From Carposina sasakii (taxonomy: Eukaryota; Arthropoda; Insecta; Lepidoptera; Carposinidae): 64,000 nt of DNA. The stretch lies in the NCBI GenBank assembly GCA_014607495.2, contig CP053170.1:9238001-9302000 (forward strand), in the 5' to 3' direction. A program made the position numbers and the translations under genes. Below, piece by piece: positions 1-10,867 of the stretch. Positions within the stretch are counted from its first letter, which is position 1, and each line of letters opens with the position of its first letter. Under the pieces are notes generated by a model. That model had not been told where the DNA came from and searched no databases. It was given only the letters and a program-made list of their open reading frames with translations.

Positions 1-159
1 TAATTGGCGCATTAATTTGATTAATTTATTTATTATTTTACATTTATTAAGTAGGATAATCTATTTTTTGTGATGATTTGACTGAGATTAACAAGTTTCT
101 ATAGCCCACATGCAACAACATGATAATATTTTATAACCTCTTTCGCTTTATTTATTACT

Positions 160-350
160 TGCGACCCGCCCCGGCTTCCCACGGGTCCAGCCAGTGCTGA
201 TAGTATACATTATAAACCTTCCTCTTGAATTACAATTTATTTAAAAAACCACATCCGAATCCGTTGCGTAGTTTAAAAGATCTAATCATAGGTAGGGACA
301 GACAGACAGTGGGAAGCAACTTTGTTTTATACTATGTTATCTATGATACA
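160..350 (-). mobile_element. Helitron-like non-autonomous remnant
   Basis: Contains the block 'gacccgccccggcttccc' followed by 'tccgttgcgtagttt', 'agatctaa' and a 'gacagacagacag' run, in the order found in common lepidopteran Helitron-like repeats. A related stretch in opposite orientation lies at 33155-33287. Neither terminus is clear, so it is a remnant. Family assignment is from memory of lepidopteran repeats. Confidence 0.5.
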
Positions 351-369
351 TACTTTCATTCTATTCGGA

Positions 370-556
370 TAAGGCTGCGTTTCCACTGAGGCGGAGCGGA
401 GAGGAGCGGAGAGGAGCGGTGCATGAATTGACCAACCTCTATGCTCGAAATCTTTTCAATCTCTCAGAAAGAGCATACGTCATTTTGTGATTGGTCAATT
501 CATGCACTGCTGAGCACCGCTCCTCTCCGCTCCGCCTCAGCGGAAACGCAGCCTTA
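370..556. mobile_element. Foldback MITE with long terminal inverted repeats
   Basis: The left arm begins 'taaggctgcgtttccactga' and the right arm ends with its near-complement 'ggaaacgcagcctta'. Both arms continue through tandem 'gcggagaggag' units and 'gcatgaattgaccaa'. About 187 bp, no coding capacity. Arms pair over roughly 65 bp with a short AT-rich centre. Superfamily not determined. Confidence 0.75.
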
Positions 557-574
557 GGGTACTCTTGGCCACAC

Positions 575-745
575 ACCAGAACTGCAGGATCTTAAAGAAG
601 GTCCCACAGCCACGCTTATCAAAGCGGGGATATTAAATTATCAGTGATAAGTTGCTAGGTCACCGCCTGAGAGAATACCCTGAACTTAGTCGACTCTTAC
701 GACATGCATGGAAGGAGAGGCAGCTTATGTACTCTAATGAAATCG
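575..745 (-). repeat. RPT-H copy
   Basis: Shares the order 'agaactgcaggatc', 'ccacagccacg', 'gagagaatacc', 'gtcgactcttacgacatgca', 'ggaaggaga' with more than ten other places in this window. No terminal inverted repeat and no tRNA-like head are visible, so I cannot say whether RPT-H is a SINE or part of a LINE 3' region. Confidence 0.6.
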
Positions 746-849
746 CGCATCAGCACAGAAGAATACATAAAAGCTTACCCTACCTGGAACTACAGTCACA
801 ATTTATTATCATCAAACCCAACTCTAAAACAGGTAGCACCTAACTTAGA

Positions 850-1185
850 TTGGTCATAGTTAGATAGTAATAACTAACTAGATAGGTCATACGAGACATC
901 CAGAGGCGACAAGTGACCAATCTACAGGTTAAGAGCACAAAATATGACCCGCGGATGTCCCGTCGCTCCCCTAGGACTCTAGGAGCATTGACCTGCGCCG
1001 GAGTGCATTATTGGCGATCGAAGAGATGATAAATAAGTACATACAGATGAAACGTTTGAAAAATAAATCAGTGGTTATGGAAACGGTGGAGATCTAAAGA
1101 TTTTTCTGCAAAATTATGCTTAGGTTTTATTTTGTTTAACTCTAGTTTCCGGTAAGAGATAGCAGGGGTATTTTCATTAATGTCC
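850..1185. other. Unassigned stretch
   Basis: No long reading frame, RNA gene or repeat with a second copy here was recognised. A moderately GC-rich patch at 940-1010 stands out from the AT-rich surroundings but shows no motif I can name. Confidence 0.4.
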
Positions 1186-1188
1186 AGT

Positions 1189-1372
1189 GCTGATGCGGGG
1201 CTTTACTAGATACATCAGCTGCATCTGCTTCCGTGCATGTCGTAAGAGTCGACTAAGAAACTTAGGGGCGTTCTGTCAGGCAAATAAGCTAGCAGCTCCT
1301 CACTGATCTTTGCTAAACGTTGCTCCAGGATCTGCTTTATAATCCTGTAGTTTTCGGGAACGCAGCTATGTG
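1189..1372 (+). repeat. RPT-H copy
   Basis: Nearly complete copy on the plus strand: 'gctgatgcggggctttact', 'catcagctgcatctgct', 'gtgcatgtcgtaagagtcga', ending near 'tcctgtagttttcggg'. Useful as a reference for the family's length, about 185 bp. Confidence 0.65.
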
Positions 1373-1537
1373 AAAAAAAGCCATGAAAACATACCTACTG
1401 CACAAAATTGCATGGAATAGCTGATATTTTTCACGATTTCAGAGTCCCGTAATAAAAGTTGTTTTTTTTTTTAAATTCTTCAAATGTCATACCAAAAATA
1501 AGTTAACTAACTCATATGAAAGTAGCAATAATATGTA

Positions 1538-1915
1538 TACAGAATGATTTTTGGTCATCAACGTTCCCGAAAACTACGGAATCTCCTCATCATCACGATC
1601 ATTTTTCTCCATGAAAGCATACCTGGGAAGTGTCTGGTTCCCAAGATATTAGGGTCAAAGTTGAGAAAATAGACTGCGTATTTCTGCATAAATGCTCATA
1701 GACGCGCGTAGCAAGATTTTTTCACGAGAAATAATTAATATCTATATATTGAAAAAAAAACTAGCATAAACACTATAAATTTCGACCGATCAAGTAATAA
1801 AAAAAAGAAAAAAATTTACATCGTTTCCCAGCATTTTTTTTGGCATAAACTTACTTTATTTGATGTATAGAGTACGTACCCTTCGTTGAGGGTGGCAACG
1901 AAAAAACACCCTGTA
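1538..1915 (-). mobile_element. TIR-B element, about 378 bp
   Basis: Ends 'tacagaatgatttttgg' and '...aacaccctgta'; the paired ends are imperfect inverted repeats. Interior shares 'ggaatctcctcatcatcacg', 'agactgcgta', 'cccagcattttttttggc' and 'gagtacgtacccttcgtt' with copies near 11.8, 15.6, 21.2, 31.5 and 39.3 kb. No transposase. Outer TA dinucleotides suggest a Tc1/mariner-type target, which is inference. Confidence 0.75.
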
Positions 1916-2112
1916 TTTTCATACATTTCTTGTGCGTTGATTCTGAAAGCATAATGGCGATAGAGCTCTCGGTTGTGTGATGTACCTTAAGAGCAGCTAT
2001 TTTAGTCTTGTACGCAGTAGATTGAAGCGGTAAATGTACTATCACTCACAAAACTTCTGTGCACTGTAAGATGGAATTTTATAAATTTTATTATATCTAC
2101 TTGGAGGGTTTA

Positions 2113-2222
2113 ATAATTATAAAATTATTAATAAAGAAAATGGAAAAAAATCTTCACCCGAGTGGGAATCGAACCCACGACCACTGCAAACCGTGCCAGC
2201 CGCTATAACCACTAAGCCACCT
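2113..2222 (-). mobile_element. SINE-J copy with tRNA-like head
   Basis: On the minus strand it reads an A-box-like 'tggcttagtggttatagcgg', then a B box 'gggttcgattcccac', then 'cgggtgaaga' and a tail 'ttccattttctttattaat'. The tRNA-like part lacks a foldable acceptor stem, so it is a SINE head and not a tRNA gene. A sister copy lies at 6283-6443. Confidence 0.7.
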
Positions 2223-2603
2223 TTAATAATTTTTAATTTAAGCAGATTTCTTCCCCACATTGACTTTTGAACTGTCCTTTCATTCGTTAGCGTAATTTCA
2301 GGAATTTCAGGAATTCCTTTCTTATCGGATGCCTACGTCTTACAAAGAACAAACTCTTCAAGTTTCAGGGCTAATTCATCAAGCACAAATAATTATGTAT
2401 AGATAGATTATAAATATTTTCTGGAGATAAAGAGTGATTGCTGTACCACCGCATTTTCAATGTCTTCTTGGTCAAATTATTTACCCATCCCATTTAACAT
2501 CCTGACCCCTGCTAAGTCAATAGTGGCATTAAAGAACTTCTTTGCGATCCTACATCTCTGGATACCCCATTTTGGAAATACAGCCATGTAAATATTTACG
2601 TAT

Positions 2604-2956
2604 TCTGATGTTGATCTCCGACGGTATTTCGGCCAAGGCGACCAATCTCTACGGAGATTAGCCAGGTACGCAGGAGTTATTATAGTGCACAAGTGTGTGT
2701 GCAAACACAAATGCACTCTCTATTCCGTTATTCTCATAGTCCGATGGGACGGAAAGCCGACACGACCGGAGAGAGATCAGGCGCAGGACCAATGGTTTTA
2801 CGTGCTTTCCGATGCACGAGCTACTCGTAAGTGACAATTTCGCAACATTAAAATCTGTACATGAAATAAATTCATTGGTACAGACCCGTGACTGGGATCG
2901 AACTTATGCCTCCCGCTTGGAAGGTGCACGTCTTAACCACTGGGCTATCATCGCAT
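2604..2956 (-). mobile_element. SINE-D copy
   Basis: Minus-strand SINE. The tRNA-like head (2883-2954) contains 'agcccagtggttaagacg' and the B box 'agttcgatcccag'. The body carries 'cggtcgtgtcggctttcc' and 'catcggacta', and the 3' part ends 'cggagatcaacatc'. Sister copies at 17205-17455 and 36130-36455 give the boundaries. Confidence 0.75.
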
Positions 2957-3009
2957 TATATATTCTACTTAAAAAACATAGCGTAAAAGTAGACCCACTG
3001 TAAATAATG

Positions 3010-4140
3010 TTACCTGAGTGAACACCAACGCTGATGTGGGTATAGATGCCAACCCACACAGCAGGTAGAATAGAAGGATATGCCATCGACCCCTCCTCGT
3101 CGCCAACTCTGCTGCCTCATCCAGCTCCTGTCGCCAGGAAGTCATGGCAACTCTTCAGCAGTCACGAGAAGGGTAAGAGTCCTATTCCAGATCGGTATAA
3201 TGGTAACACTGGCATTCCAAAATGGAATTTTAGTTCTGGTATTCCAAAATGAACACGACATGATGTTCACTTTCAATGTTCAATGTTTATTTGTTTATTT
3301 TACATTATGAATGTTTATTGGTTTTGGCTGTAGATCAAAAACACAATTAGGTTTAAAGTTTAACAGATGTTTATCCAGTTATTGGATGTTATTGTTTTAA
3401 ACTATGAATTGTTTGTTAGAGTTCCTCTTTTTCGATTCTTTTAGAAACAGGAGTTTCGTAATTTCATTTTACACGATAATTTATCTTCTTTAAATAATAC
3501 AGGTCTTTCAGCTTAACTCCTTGTGCTTTAGTGCCCTTACTATTTCTATTTATTCTTAATATTTCAACGTGAAAATATAATATTCCTAGATACTCATATT
3601 AGCATAGATATCGTATCGTCTAACATTCAGACGCTATCGTCTAATTAGAAATTGGTTCCAAAAATACACACGATAATCCAGAGCGCTTGTGTGATTTATT
3701 TGTTTTAATAATATCCTCGATAACTTCGCATTTTTTCACCAATTTCATTAATAAGCAATGTATTTTACCTTTAACGTGTTCTCAAACACAATCATGATTC
3801 CAAAACTGATACACAAAAATTTGAAAATAATTTGAGAAAATAATCACCAATTTCATCCACACTACACGATTCACTAGTAAATTCAATTTGCTAAGCGATT
3901 TGCACGTTGTGTATTAATCTAGCACGACTTTTGCGACTCACGCTCATAACGTACCGGCATTACTATAATACTACTGGGTTGTTGTAGTATAATGCAATAC
4001 GGTCGAGTGTCGAAGGTATCAGAACGTATGAAACGTGTATGCTTGATCTGTGTTTTGTATTTCGTCGGGTTACCCTTGGCACTCTATGCTGTACTATAGA
4101 AACTCACCAAAATCTCGAACTGTATTTTTACCCGACTGCA
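3010..4140. other. Unassigned stretch with one hairpin
   Basis: No repeat with another copy in the window and no convincing gene. Short open frames around 3046-3310 overlap in two frames and resemble nothing I know. At 3958-3998 an imperfect hairpin pairs 'attactataatactac' with 'gtagtataatgcaat'. Confidence 0.4.
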
Positions 4141-4146
4141 CCAGAA

Positions 4147-4400
4147 GCGAGGTGCCGGCAGAGTAGAGTTTGTACCACCCCTGCCTGTCCGTGTGTATTG
4201 TACGAGGCGATTAAGGGTTTCCGGGAGGTGGGCAGCAGCTCCTCCCGTACTGACAACATAGTCCGAAAATCACACTGCGGTCACCAACCCGCCTGCCCAG
4301 CGTAGTGACTATAGGCAAAACCCCCCTGTGGCAGTAGCCTTGTGGCGTGCCCTGGGGGAGACCTACGTCCAGCAGTGGACTGCAATAGGCTGAAGACGAA
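4147..4400 (+). mobile_element. SINE-A copy, nearly full length
   Basis: Runs from 'aggtgccggcagagtagag' through 'gcgattaagggtttccggga', 'caacatagtccgaaaatcac', 'cctgcccagcg' to 'cagcagtggactgcaatagg' and 'ctgaagacga'. The last 45 bp match the 3' end of RTE LINEs in this window, so it is probably mobilised by RTE reverse transcriptase. Confidence 0.8.
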
Positions 4401-4419
4401 TATAAAATGCAGGGCATGA

Positions 4420-4605
4420 ATGTGGATAGTTATAGAGGAAGATAGGTAGATCTATGAAGTGAATTGAAGTGTTGGATGGACAGAGGATAATATGCGTGTA
4501 CTGGGAGTGGGTAACGAGATGGCTGATATATAGAAATTTGTGGAAGAATACAGGAAGGAACATTTTCCGCCGACCCCAAAATGATTACCTACATGGCAAG
4601 AAGAA
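4420..4605 (+). mobile_element. LINE-F 3' tail
   Basis: Degenerate C-terminal coding end and 3' tail of a LINE. The block 'aacgagatggctgatat...gaccccaaaatgatt' aligns with tails at 11455, 26800, 47870, 51010 and the interrupted copy flanking the Gypsy element. Less decayed copies encode a run resembling 'RDEWKR.TYCADPK' (LINE ORF2 C-terminus). Frameshifts and stops make this copy dead. Confidence 0.55.
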
Positions 4606-4942
4606 GAGACTAGTTGGTTTATTGTTAGTTTCACTAATTATTCTCTATACGATATAGAGGTTCGGCATGTAGGCTATAAAAAATACCGACTCCTTAATTA
4701 TATCTACAGCTAGATAACACAAGCGGTAGGTACAAATGTTTTTAAATTAGAAATCCTCAGGTATTTTTTATCTGTATTGCGGTTTTGATTTTACTTGCGA
4801 TAGCAATTTGATAAACCAAGATTTATTGCTGATAGATTGTAAATATGTAGTATTAACTAGTTTTAAAATAGAAGTTGGTTGCCTGCGACTTAGCCCGCAT
4901 GAATTTGTGAATTTGAATAGGTTGAGAGTTGGACTTTGAATA

Positions 4943-4995
4943 GAAGTTCAACTCTCACAAATCCATACTACTGGGATTTGTGAGAGTCGAACTTC
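4943..4995. repeat. Short hairpin, 22-bp arms
   Basis: 'gaagttcaactctcacaaat' and 'atttgtgagagtcgaacttc' pair with one mismatch around a 9-nt loop. No other copy seen. It could be a MITE relic or a small-RNA hairpin; nothing else distinguishes these. Confidence 0.6.
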
Positions 4996-5059
4996 TCGGG
5001 TATGTTGGAATTTTTACGATTTTATTACAAAACAGCGTCTTAAGTAAGACATTGTAGTT

Positions 5060-5287
5060 GATAGTGGACGCCCGCGACTTCGTCCGCGTGGACTACAAAA
5101 ACATCAAAATTTTGAAATTATCCGGTATAAAAATATGTTCCCGGGACAAAAAGTAACCTATGTGTTAATCCAGTGTGTCAGCTAACTTCATACCAAATTG
5201 TATTAAAATCGCTCCAGCCGTTTTTACGTGAATGAGTAACAAACATCCATCCATCCATACTTACAAACTTTCGCCTTTATAATATTA
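5060..5287 (-). mobile_element. Helitron-like non-autonomous element, partial
   Basis: Begins 'gtggacgcccgcgacttcgt' (minus-strand 3' end) and ends 'ctttcgcctttataatatta'. Interior 'cccgggacaaaaagtaacct' and 'ctccagccgtttttacgtga' are standard lepidopteran Helitron-like modules. The CTAG end has decayed to 'gatag'. Abuts the next Helitron directly. Confidence 0.6.
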
Positions 5288-5530
5288 CTAGCGGTCGCCC
5301 ATGACTTCGTCCGCGAAAGGGGGCATTGCACCCGTGCGAAGCCGGGGCGGATTGCTATATACCCTAAAGACTTCCTCGATAAACGGGCTATCTTACACTG
5401 AAAGAATTTTTCAAATCAGATCAGTAGTTCCTGAGATTAGCGCGTTCAAACAAACAAACAAACAAACAAACTCTTCAGCTTTATAATATTATATATTATA
5501 TTATATATTATAATATTATGATAGTATAGA
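5288..5530 (-). mobile_element. Helitron-like element with both ends visible
   Basis: Minus-strand element: 5' end 'tctatactat' next to an A, 3' end 'gaccgctag' with CTAG next to a T, as expected for rolling-circle elements inserting between A and T. Interior holds 'aattttt caaatcagat' and a (caaa)n run. A (tatat) expansion near 5488-5520 lengthens it relative to the sister copy at 53415-53628. Confidence 0.7.
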
Positions 5531-5544
5531 TTAGTAGGAACTTT

Positions 5545-5605
5545 ATATTTAAAAAACCCCTATGGCAGTAGACGTACTTTGGCTCTACGTCCAGCAGTGG
5601 CATTA
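5545..5605 (+). mobile_element. SINE-A 3' fragment
   Basis: Only 'cccctatggcagtag' and 'ctctacgtccagcagtgg' remain, matching the last quarter of SINE-A. Severely truncated. Confidence 0.5.
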
Positions 5606-6030
5606 TTTAAATATCTGCCGCTAAATCAAATGTGCTAACCCCTTTTTTACTCGAATATCAACTAAGTTTTTTGTATGCATTGTTTTTATACACTTTAGAA
5701 TAAAAATTTACTGTCTATCAGCCTGATTTCATTTCAAGAGTAGGGCCCCACTTCCATCAAAATTTCTTTAGCCGTTTTGTCATAAATAGTTTACAGACAT
5801 ACTGACAGACAAAGTCTAACTTACTATTTATCTTAGAATGTATTACATACCTTTATAAACCATAGTACTGTTTGTAGACATAGATAACCAGTTTTATGTC
5901 ATTAGAAATCCATTTTCAATACATTCAGATTATGTTTTTGTGTACTATTTTTCGACCTTGTACCTAATTCGAATCCACGAGTATGTAGATTTTGTTTTGT
6001 CTCACCGAGTTATACATACATTATATTGAA

Positions 6031-6515
6031 ATACCCATGGAGAAGGTATAAAAGAGGAGGTGGGACTATGATCTGAGTCGTGTGGCAATCGTGAAGCCGT
6101 GACGTCATGATAGGGATAGGGGCAGAGCTTCAGGGCCAGTGTGTGTAACGCAGTAGCTGTACCCACACGCTTATGCAAGTAGTTTGGCTAGTCACTACAA
6201 AGTGGTTTCTATGTAAATGGGCAGGGCTACAGTGTTAGGATGCTCCCCTCAGCCCATACTTCACCCCCGTTCAGTGGAACACTATTTTTATAAAATTATT
6301 AATAAAGAAATGGAAAAAATTCTTCACCCGAGTGGGAATCGAACCCACGACCACTGCATACCGTGCCAGCCGCTCTACCTCTACTGAGCTACCGGGTTAA
6401 TTACGCGGATGACGAATTTTACTATCTCTTTTCTAATTTTGTATTTGTACCACTATTTTTGTATGAAAATATACTTAGCCGCTGCTCCTCTTTTATTTCT
6501 TCTCCATGGAAATAC
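6031..6515. mobile_element. TIR element, about 485 bp, carrying a nested SINE-J
   Basis: Left end 'ccatggagaaggtataaaag' and right end 'ttttatttcttctccatgg' are inverted copies extending about 30 bp, including 'gaggag/ctcctc'. The interior between them contains a SINE-J copy, so the empty element was about 325 bp. No transposase frame. Superfamily unknown. Confidence 0.6.
6283..6443 (-). mobile_element. SINE-J copy nested in a TIR element
   Basis: Minus strand: 'gtaaaattcgtcatccgcg', then A-box-like 'tagctcagtagaggtagagc', B box 'gggttcgattcccactcggg' and tail 'ccatttctttattaat'. The block upstream of the tRNA-like part also precedes the head at 34737, so it belongs to the element. Confidence 0.75.
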
Positions 6516-6519
6516 CTTA

Positions 6520-6980
6520 AGTAACTATTGAAAGGTAGCCTTGTTTAGATTATGCCTTACAATACAATACACATATTACTTACATATCATTTATAAGTAA
6601 CACTCATTCTTCTATTTTGCCAAGATGCTCGATGGCACTCGCCAATCGAGTATCTCCCAACAGGTGGCCTGAAGATGAACAGCCAAACAAAGACCGCGAC
6701 TAGTATGTCGAACGGTCCATGTGTCGCCCCTCCTGTACTGGTTGTCGATGCTTGAAGTTGTTGACGAGTATGTTTACTTACGGGGTGGAGCACCAAGGGC
6801 CGATAGAACCACATGGGCCACTTCTGACCAATTTTGAGGGTAGTTGAGATCTACAACTTTGTAGAAGGAGGTAACTCGCCGCAAATACTAACTCGGCTGG
6901 GCAGCGTCACTCCCAGAGGGAAACTACGTAAAGCTTATCCCGTGTGTCCAAGATACCCCAGTCCTTCTTAAAGACGAAGG
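6520..6980. other. Mostly unassigned; SINE-E fragment at 6780-6860
   Basis: 6780-6860 contains 'gagcaccaagggccgataga' and 'cttctgaccaatttt', a minus-strand piece of SINE-E. The rest, including 6600-6780, has no second copy here and no recognisable gene. Confidence 0.45.
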
Positions 6981-6981
6981 T

Positions 6982-7470
6982 ATTCAACCAGGGTGCTGCC
7001 GGTGATGACCTACGGTCCCGAACGTGGATCTCCTAACTATGTGGCTACCTCTCAGTAGTGTATATGTAAGCTCATATCGCAAGGCGAGCGATGGAGAGAG
7101 CTATGCTTGGGATCTCTCTGCGTGATCGAAGTCTAGATAAAAATAGGAGATCCGCAGATAAAAAACAAACAATTTAAGTATTTATATCCTACTATAATAT
7201 TATAAACGAGAAAGTTTGTGGGTAAGTATTCACACACACACACGACATTCACAACACATTGACCTGAACGGTCCAGCTAAGATCCCTGAAGGTCTTGTGG
7301 TGGGCTAGGGCAACGGTATATAAATACATAGAAGTATATAAAACTGATGGCCGATGGAGTCGGATCAATGTTTCTACCGTGGATTACGAACACAGGTATC
7401 GGCAAGTCGCAGGCGTGGGACAGGCCATCGGCCGCGATGGATGGATGGATGTTACACTTTGGCACAAATG
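6982..7470 (+). pseudogene. Decayed RTE-type LINE ORF end
   Basis: Pieces of the C-terminal region of an RTE reverse transcriptase are recognisable in order: 'VLPVMTYG.E' at about 6985, 'GISL.D' coded near 7110, and 'TDGRWSR' near 7345, the same order as in the cleaner copies at 14380 and 25550. The frame is broken many times, and about 100 bp at 7160-7255 with a (ca)n run looks inserted. No catalytic RT motif remains in this piece. Confidence 0.5.
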
Positions 7471-7591
7471 GTTGCGGGCGATTTTAATAAAATTTCGGTA
7501 TGGAGTTAGCTGACACCTTAGGCATAGGCCACTATCTCGGGATCCCGGTGAGAGAGTGGACGGTTGCGGGCGGTATTATCATATCATAAGG

Positions 7592-8068
7592 CACTATGTG
7601 CGCCCACCACCGTGGACCCTCCACTGACCCTCGGCTGATAACTCATGATGAAAACAGGCATGCACTAACTACAATTGAGAAACCAGACCCGACACCTAGC
7701 ATGCAAGACGATACATTATTTAAAAAAGTAAATTATACTATGTTTCGCCAAGAACCATCCCAAGGGCACTACGCAAGTAAGTTGAACGTTTATAATAATT
7801 AGTGGTTTACTAATTTACTAATTTCTTAAATAAAACATATGTAGATTATTTATCTAGTTTTTGATTTCGGAATGGTGCAATGTATCGTCTTGCATGCTAG
7901 GTGCTCGGGTCTGGTTTCTCATGGCGATTGTAGTTAGTGCAAGTGCCTGTTTTCGCAATTATGAGTTATCAGATCCGTGGGTCAGTGGAGGGTGTAGGGC
8001 CCGGTGGTGGGCGCACCCATAGTGAATGCTTGAACTTCCGAATTGTAACGCCTAATACAATTTCATTT
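7592..8068. mobile_element. RPT-G palindromic element with 11-bp flanking repeats
   Basis: Left arm starts 'cactatgtgcgcccaccacc'; right arm contains the inverse 'ggtgggcgcacccatagtg'. Each arm of about 200 bp carries 'cctccactgaccc', 'gataactcat', 'gcatgcaagacgatacatt' and 'agtggtttactaattt' in mirror order. The direct repeat 'atatcataagg' flanks it at 7581-7591 and 8069-8079. Either one foldback element or two joined inverted copies; no coding sequence. Confidence 0.65.
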
Positions 8069-8750
8069 ATATCATAAGGGACCAAGGGAGTATCTTTCTC
8101 GGTACCTTACTTATCTAGTAAGTAAATCAGAAAATATTATATCAGATTATGAGAGCCTATCTATCTAGGTACCTATATCGACTTCTGCGGAATTTTTGAT
8201 AAGTCTATTGATAAAAATAGCTATAGACAGATTGAAAACAAACAATTTATATTTAATCATATACCTATTAGGTGTTAGTATATTTAATTGTATCAGTCGT
8301 TACTATTCGGAAGTTCAAATTTCCATCAAGGGATCGCCACTACCGAGCCCTATACCCGGATTAGTGGCTTTAGAGAGTGTTTGTGACAGCCAAGAAAATA
8401 TTGATATGGCAATTACAGGCCATGATTCTGAGGCGAAAAACACAGAAAATTTTTACAGGAAAATTGTGCAGTTCGTTTAAGTAGGCCTTAGATAATGACT
8501 TTAAAATAAAATTTTAACCTAGGGATGATTTAAAAAAAAATTGGTCCCAAAAAGATCAAAATACTAATCAACTCCAATGGAGAGTCAAGTGATCCAAAAA
8601 ACAGCAATGTTTCTCACAAAAACCAATAACTCCATTTAGTCACAGGATTGTCCAATACAATTGGCCTAGAGAGCAAATATTACTAATAATCAAATTGAAA
8701 ATACATTTCCTGCGAGTAATAACACTGTAGTATAACTCAACACATTAGTA
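8069..8750. other. Unassigned stretch
   Basis: A 94-codon open frame at 8196-8480 has no family resemblance and overlaps an RPT-G-end-like stretch near 8280-8315 ('aattgtatcagtcgttac'), so I do not call it a gene. AT-rich sequence otherwise. Confidence 0.4.
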
Positions 8751-8799
8751 CTTGTTCAGCATTTCAGCATTTGCCTGGCTGTCATCCACACCCTGTATA

Positions 8800-8915
8800 T
8801 ATTTGGATGAAGGGTGCTTGGATCTGGCTTCTCGTTGCGACTGTAGTAATTTTGTGTTCATGATCATGAGTTGGCAGATCCCAAGGGTCAGCGGAGGGTG
8901 TAGGGCCCGGTATAA
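8800..8915 (-). repeat. Diverged RPT-G fragment
   Basis: 'ggatctggcttctcgttgcg', 'gagttggcagatcccaaggg' and 'ggagggtgtagggcccggt' match one arm of RPT-G with many substitutions, so it is an older copy. Confidence 0.5.
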
Positions 8916-9218
8916 TATTCCTTGTACCAAATTAAGAGTAACAGCTTAGGCAAAGTAACATTGCTTCCCGATCGAATCGATAGAAGTTCATTTGCGTCAA
9001 TAGGAAGCCTTCATTTTCGCGCGTTCGTCAAAGTCAGGTGATGTTTTTCAGCCGCTAGTGATTGAAGTGTTGCGACAACGAACGTCGTCATTTCATTGTC
9101 AAAGCATTGTGTTCTGTGGTCTAAGGACTTTGATTTCTCATCGCGATTGTGATTGTCTATGATCTTTTTGAATAGTATGGGTTATGGACACTTTATTTAC
9201 TTGATTAATTTGGTTAGG

Positions 9219-9290
9219 TTATGTTACCCGGGTGAGGAATTTTTTCCATTTCTTTATTAATAATTTTATAATATGTTAGAACTGTTAAAA
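9219..9290 (+). mobile_element. SINE-J tail fragment
   Basis: 'ttacccgggtgaggaattt' followed by 'ttccatttctttattaata' equals the post-tRNA part of SINE-J. The head is missing. Confidence 0.55.
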
Positions 9291-10120
9291 TAATAATGTT
9301 AGCTACGCAGTCTCTCATGGTGCGATTACCCTTCGGGGTTTCTTACCTCTCACTCTAGGCTAGTAGTCTTATTTATTTTAGAAGTAGAAATAATCCGGAA
9401 GAGCGAAATAAAAATGTAATTAGAAACTTTTTTGTGTTTACTATCATCAATAGATTCCAAAGAGTTTGCTACTTTATTCAATATTACCTAGGTAGATATC
9501 TACTCGTGCTCATAACAGAATGCACTTTCGCAAACATAAACCTGAACTTTTTAGTAGATAGGTACCTACGTCAATATGAAAAAAAGTCAATCGTTACTCA
9601 TATCTAAAATGTTACAAGCAGAGATTTGGTATCTCCTCTGTTACAAGTACGAGCTAATGTTTCTGTCACTCTTTCTTTTAGAAAAGAGCACCTAAACTTA
9701 GACTCGATTTAAATATGACATTTGACAGCAAAATGTATGGCATATCTGCCAAATTTAGGGCCTGTATAGCTTAAAAAATGTTTAAATTCTTTTGTAAAAT
9801 AACACGGTTAATTATCTATCTTAAAAAAACGCGGTATGTATAATCTCATTATCATACCTATCTAAATACCAATCAAGCCCCAGTTACCCATACCTACTCA
9901 CGTTACAACTACTTACCTCATTAAATAATATATATTATTGACATTATAAAACTAACACCTGTTCACGCTTGACCGCATGTAAGGACTGCATGCTTCGCCG
10001 CGCATGCGTCAATACTTAATACCTTCTTAATACCTTGTGAATAATGTAGTTTGCTAAATGTACAGAATTATAACCTGCTTAACTCGATTTTTAATCTACT
10101 ACAAACGTACCTCGTTATAA
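9291..10120. other. Unassigned AT-rich stretch
   Basis: No reading frame over about 60 codons, no internal repeat and no second copy elsewhere in the window. Confidence 0.4.
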
Positions 10121-10121
10121 C

Positions 10122-10255
10122 TAGTGGACGCCCACGACTCAGGCCGCGTGGACTGCAGAAAAAACAAAATGTCAAAACTATCAGGAATACAAATATTTTC
10201 TCGGGATAACAGTAGCCCATGTCCTTTCACAGGCTGTACACTACTTTTGTCCCAT
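10122..10255 (-). mobile_element. Helitron-like 3' fragment
   Basis: Starts 'ctagtggacgcccacgact' (minus-strand CTAG end) and continues through 'gccgcgtggact' and 'tctcgggataacagtagccc'. The 5' half is missing. Confidence 0.55.
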
Positions 10256-10546
10256 AGTCGACTTTTACGATAGTTTTTGACAAGTTATCGATACATTTCC
10301 TCCAATAGGAAGCCTTTATTTAGCGCATTTATTAACTGACGTGATAAAGTCTAACCGTTGTGGAATGTAGAGTATAAATAAATAAATATTCACACACATC
10401 ACATTTAATATAATTTCCGCAAATCGACAATATTTCTCTTCTCTGTAGACAGCATCTCTATTATGGGCTGTTTTGATAGCATTTCACTTATCATGCCCTA
10501 TCTGTTACAGCTTGTGTACTATAGTGACATACGTTATAACTCTACA

Positions 10547-10708
10547 AGGCCCAACTTCACAAACTCTACGCCTTAGTAAAAAAAATGGCTTTTTCGTTAC
10601 TACAAGGGCAAATGTAAAACAGAAAAGTAATAATGAACAGTATCTTACGCCTAATGTGAATGTGGCCTCATCTTTTGACTAAGGTACAGAGTTCGTGAAG
10701 GTAGGCCT
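10547..10708. mobile_element. Putative MITE, about 162 bp
   Basis: Ends 'aggcccaacttcacaaactc' and 'gagttcgtgaaggtaggcct' are inverted with several mismatches over about 30 bp. No clear target duplication and no second copy in the window. Confidence 0.45.
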
Positions 10709-10867
10709 GGTAGAATTAACCCATTAAGGCGTGTAAAGTACGAAAAATTTAAATACTTAGGTAAGTCGATTGTATGAAGCTTGGTTCTAACTTCTAATAA
10801 CTTTTGTCAGTGCGAGTCTAGGCAACATTTTACATGGAAATGGGTGGGATACCTTTTTTTTGCGAAT

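Noticed and set aside
2883..2954. Possible tRNA gene on the minus strand
   Set aside because: Boxes A and B are present but stems do not pair, and it heads a SINE-D with copies elsewhere.
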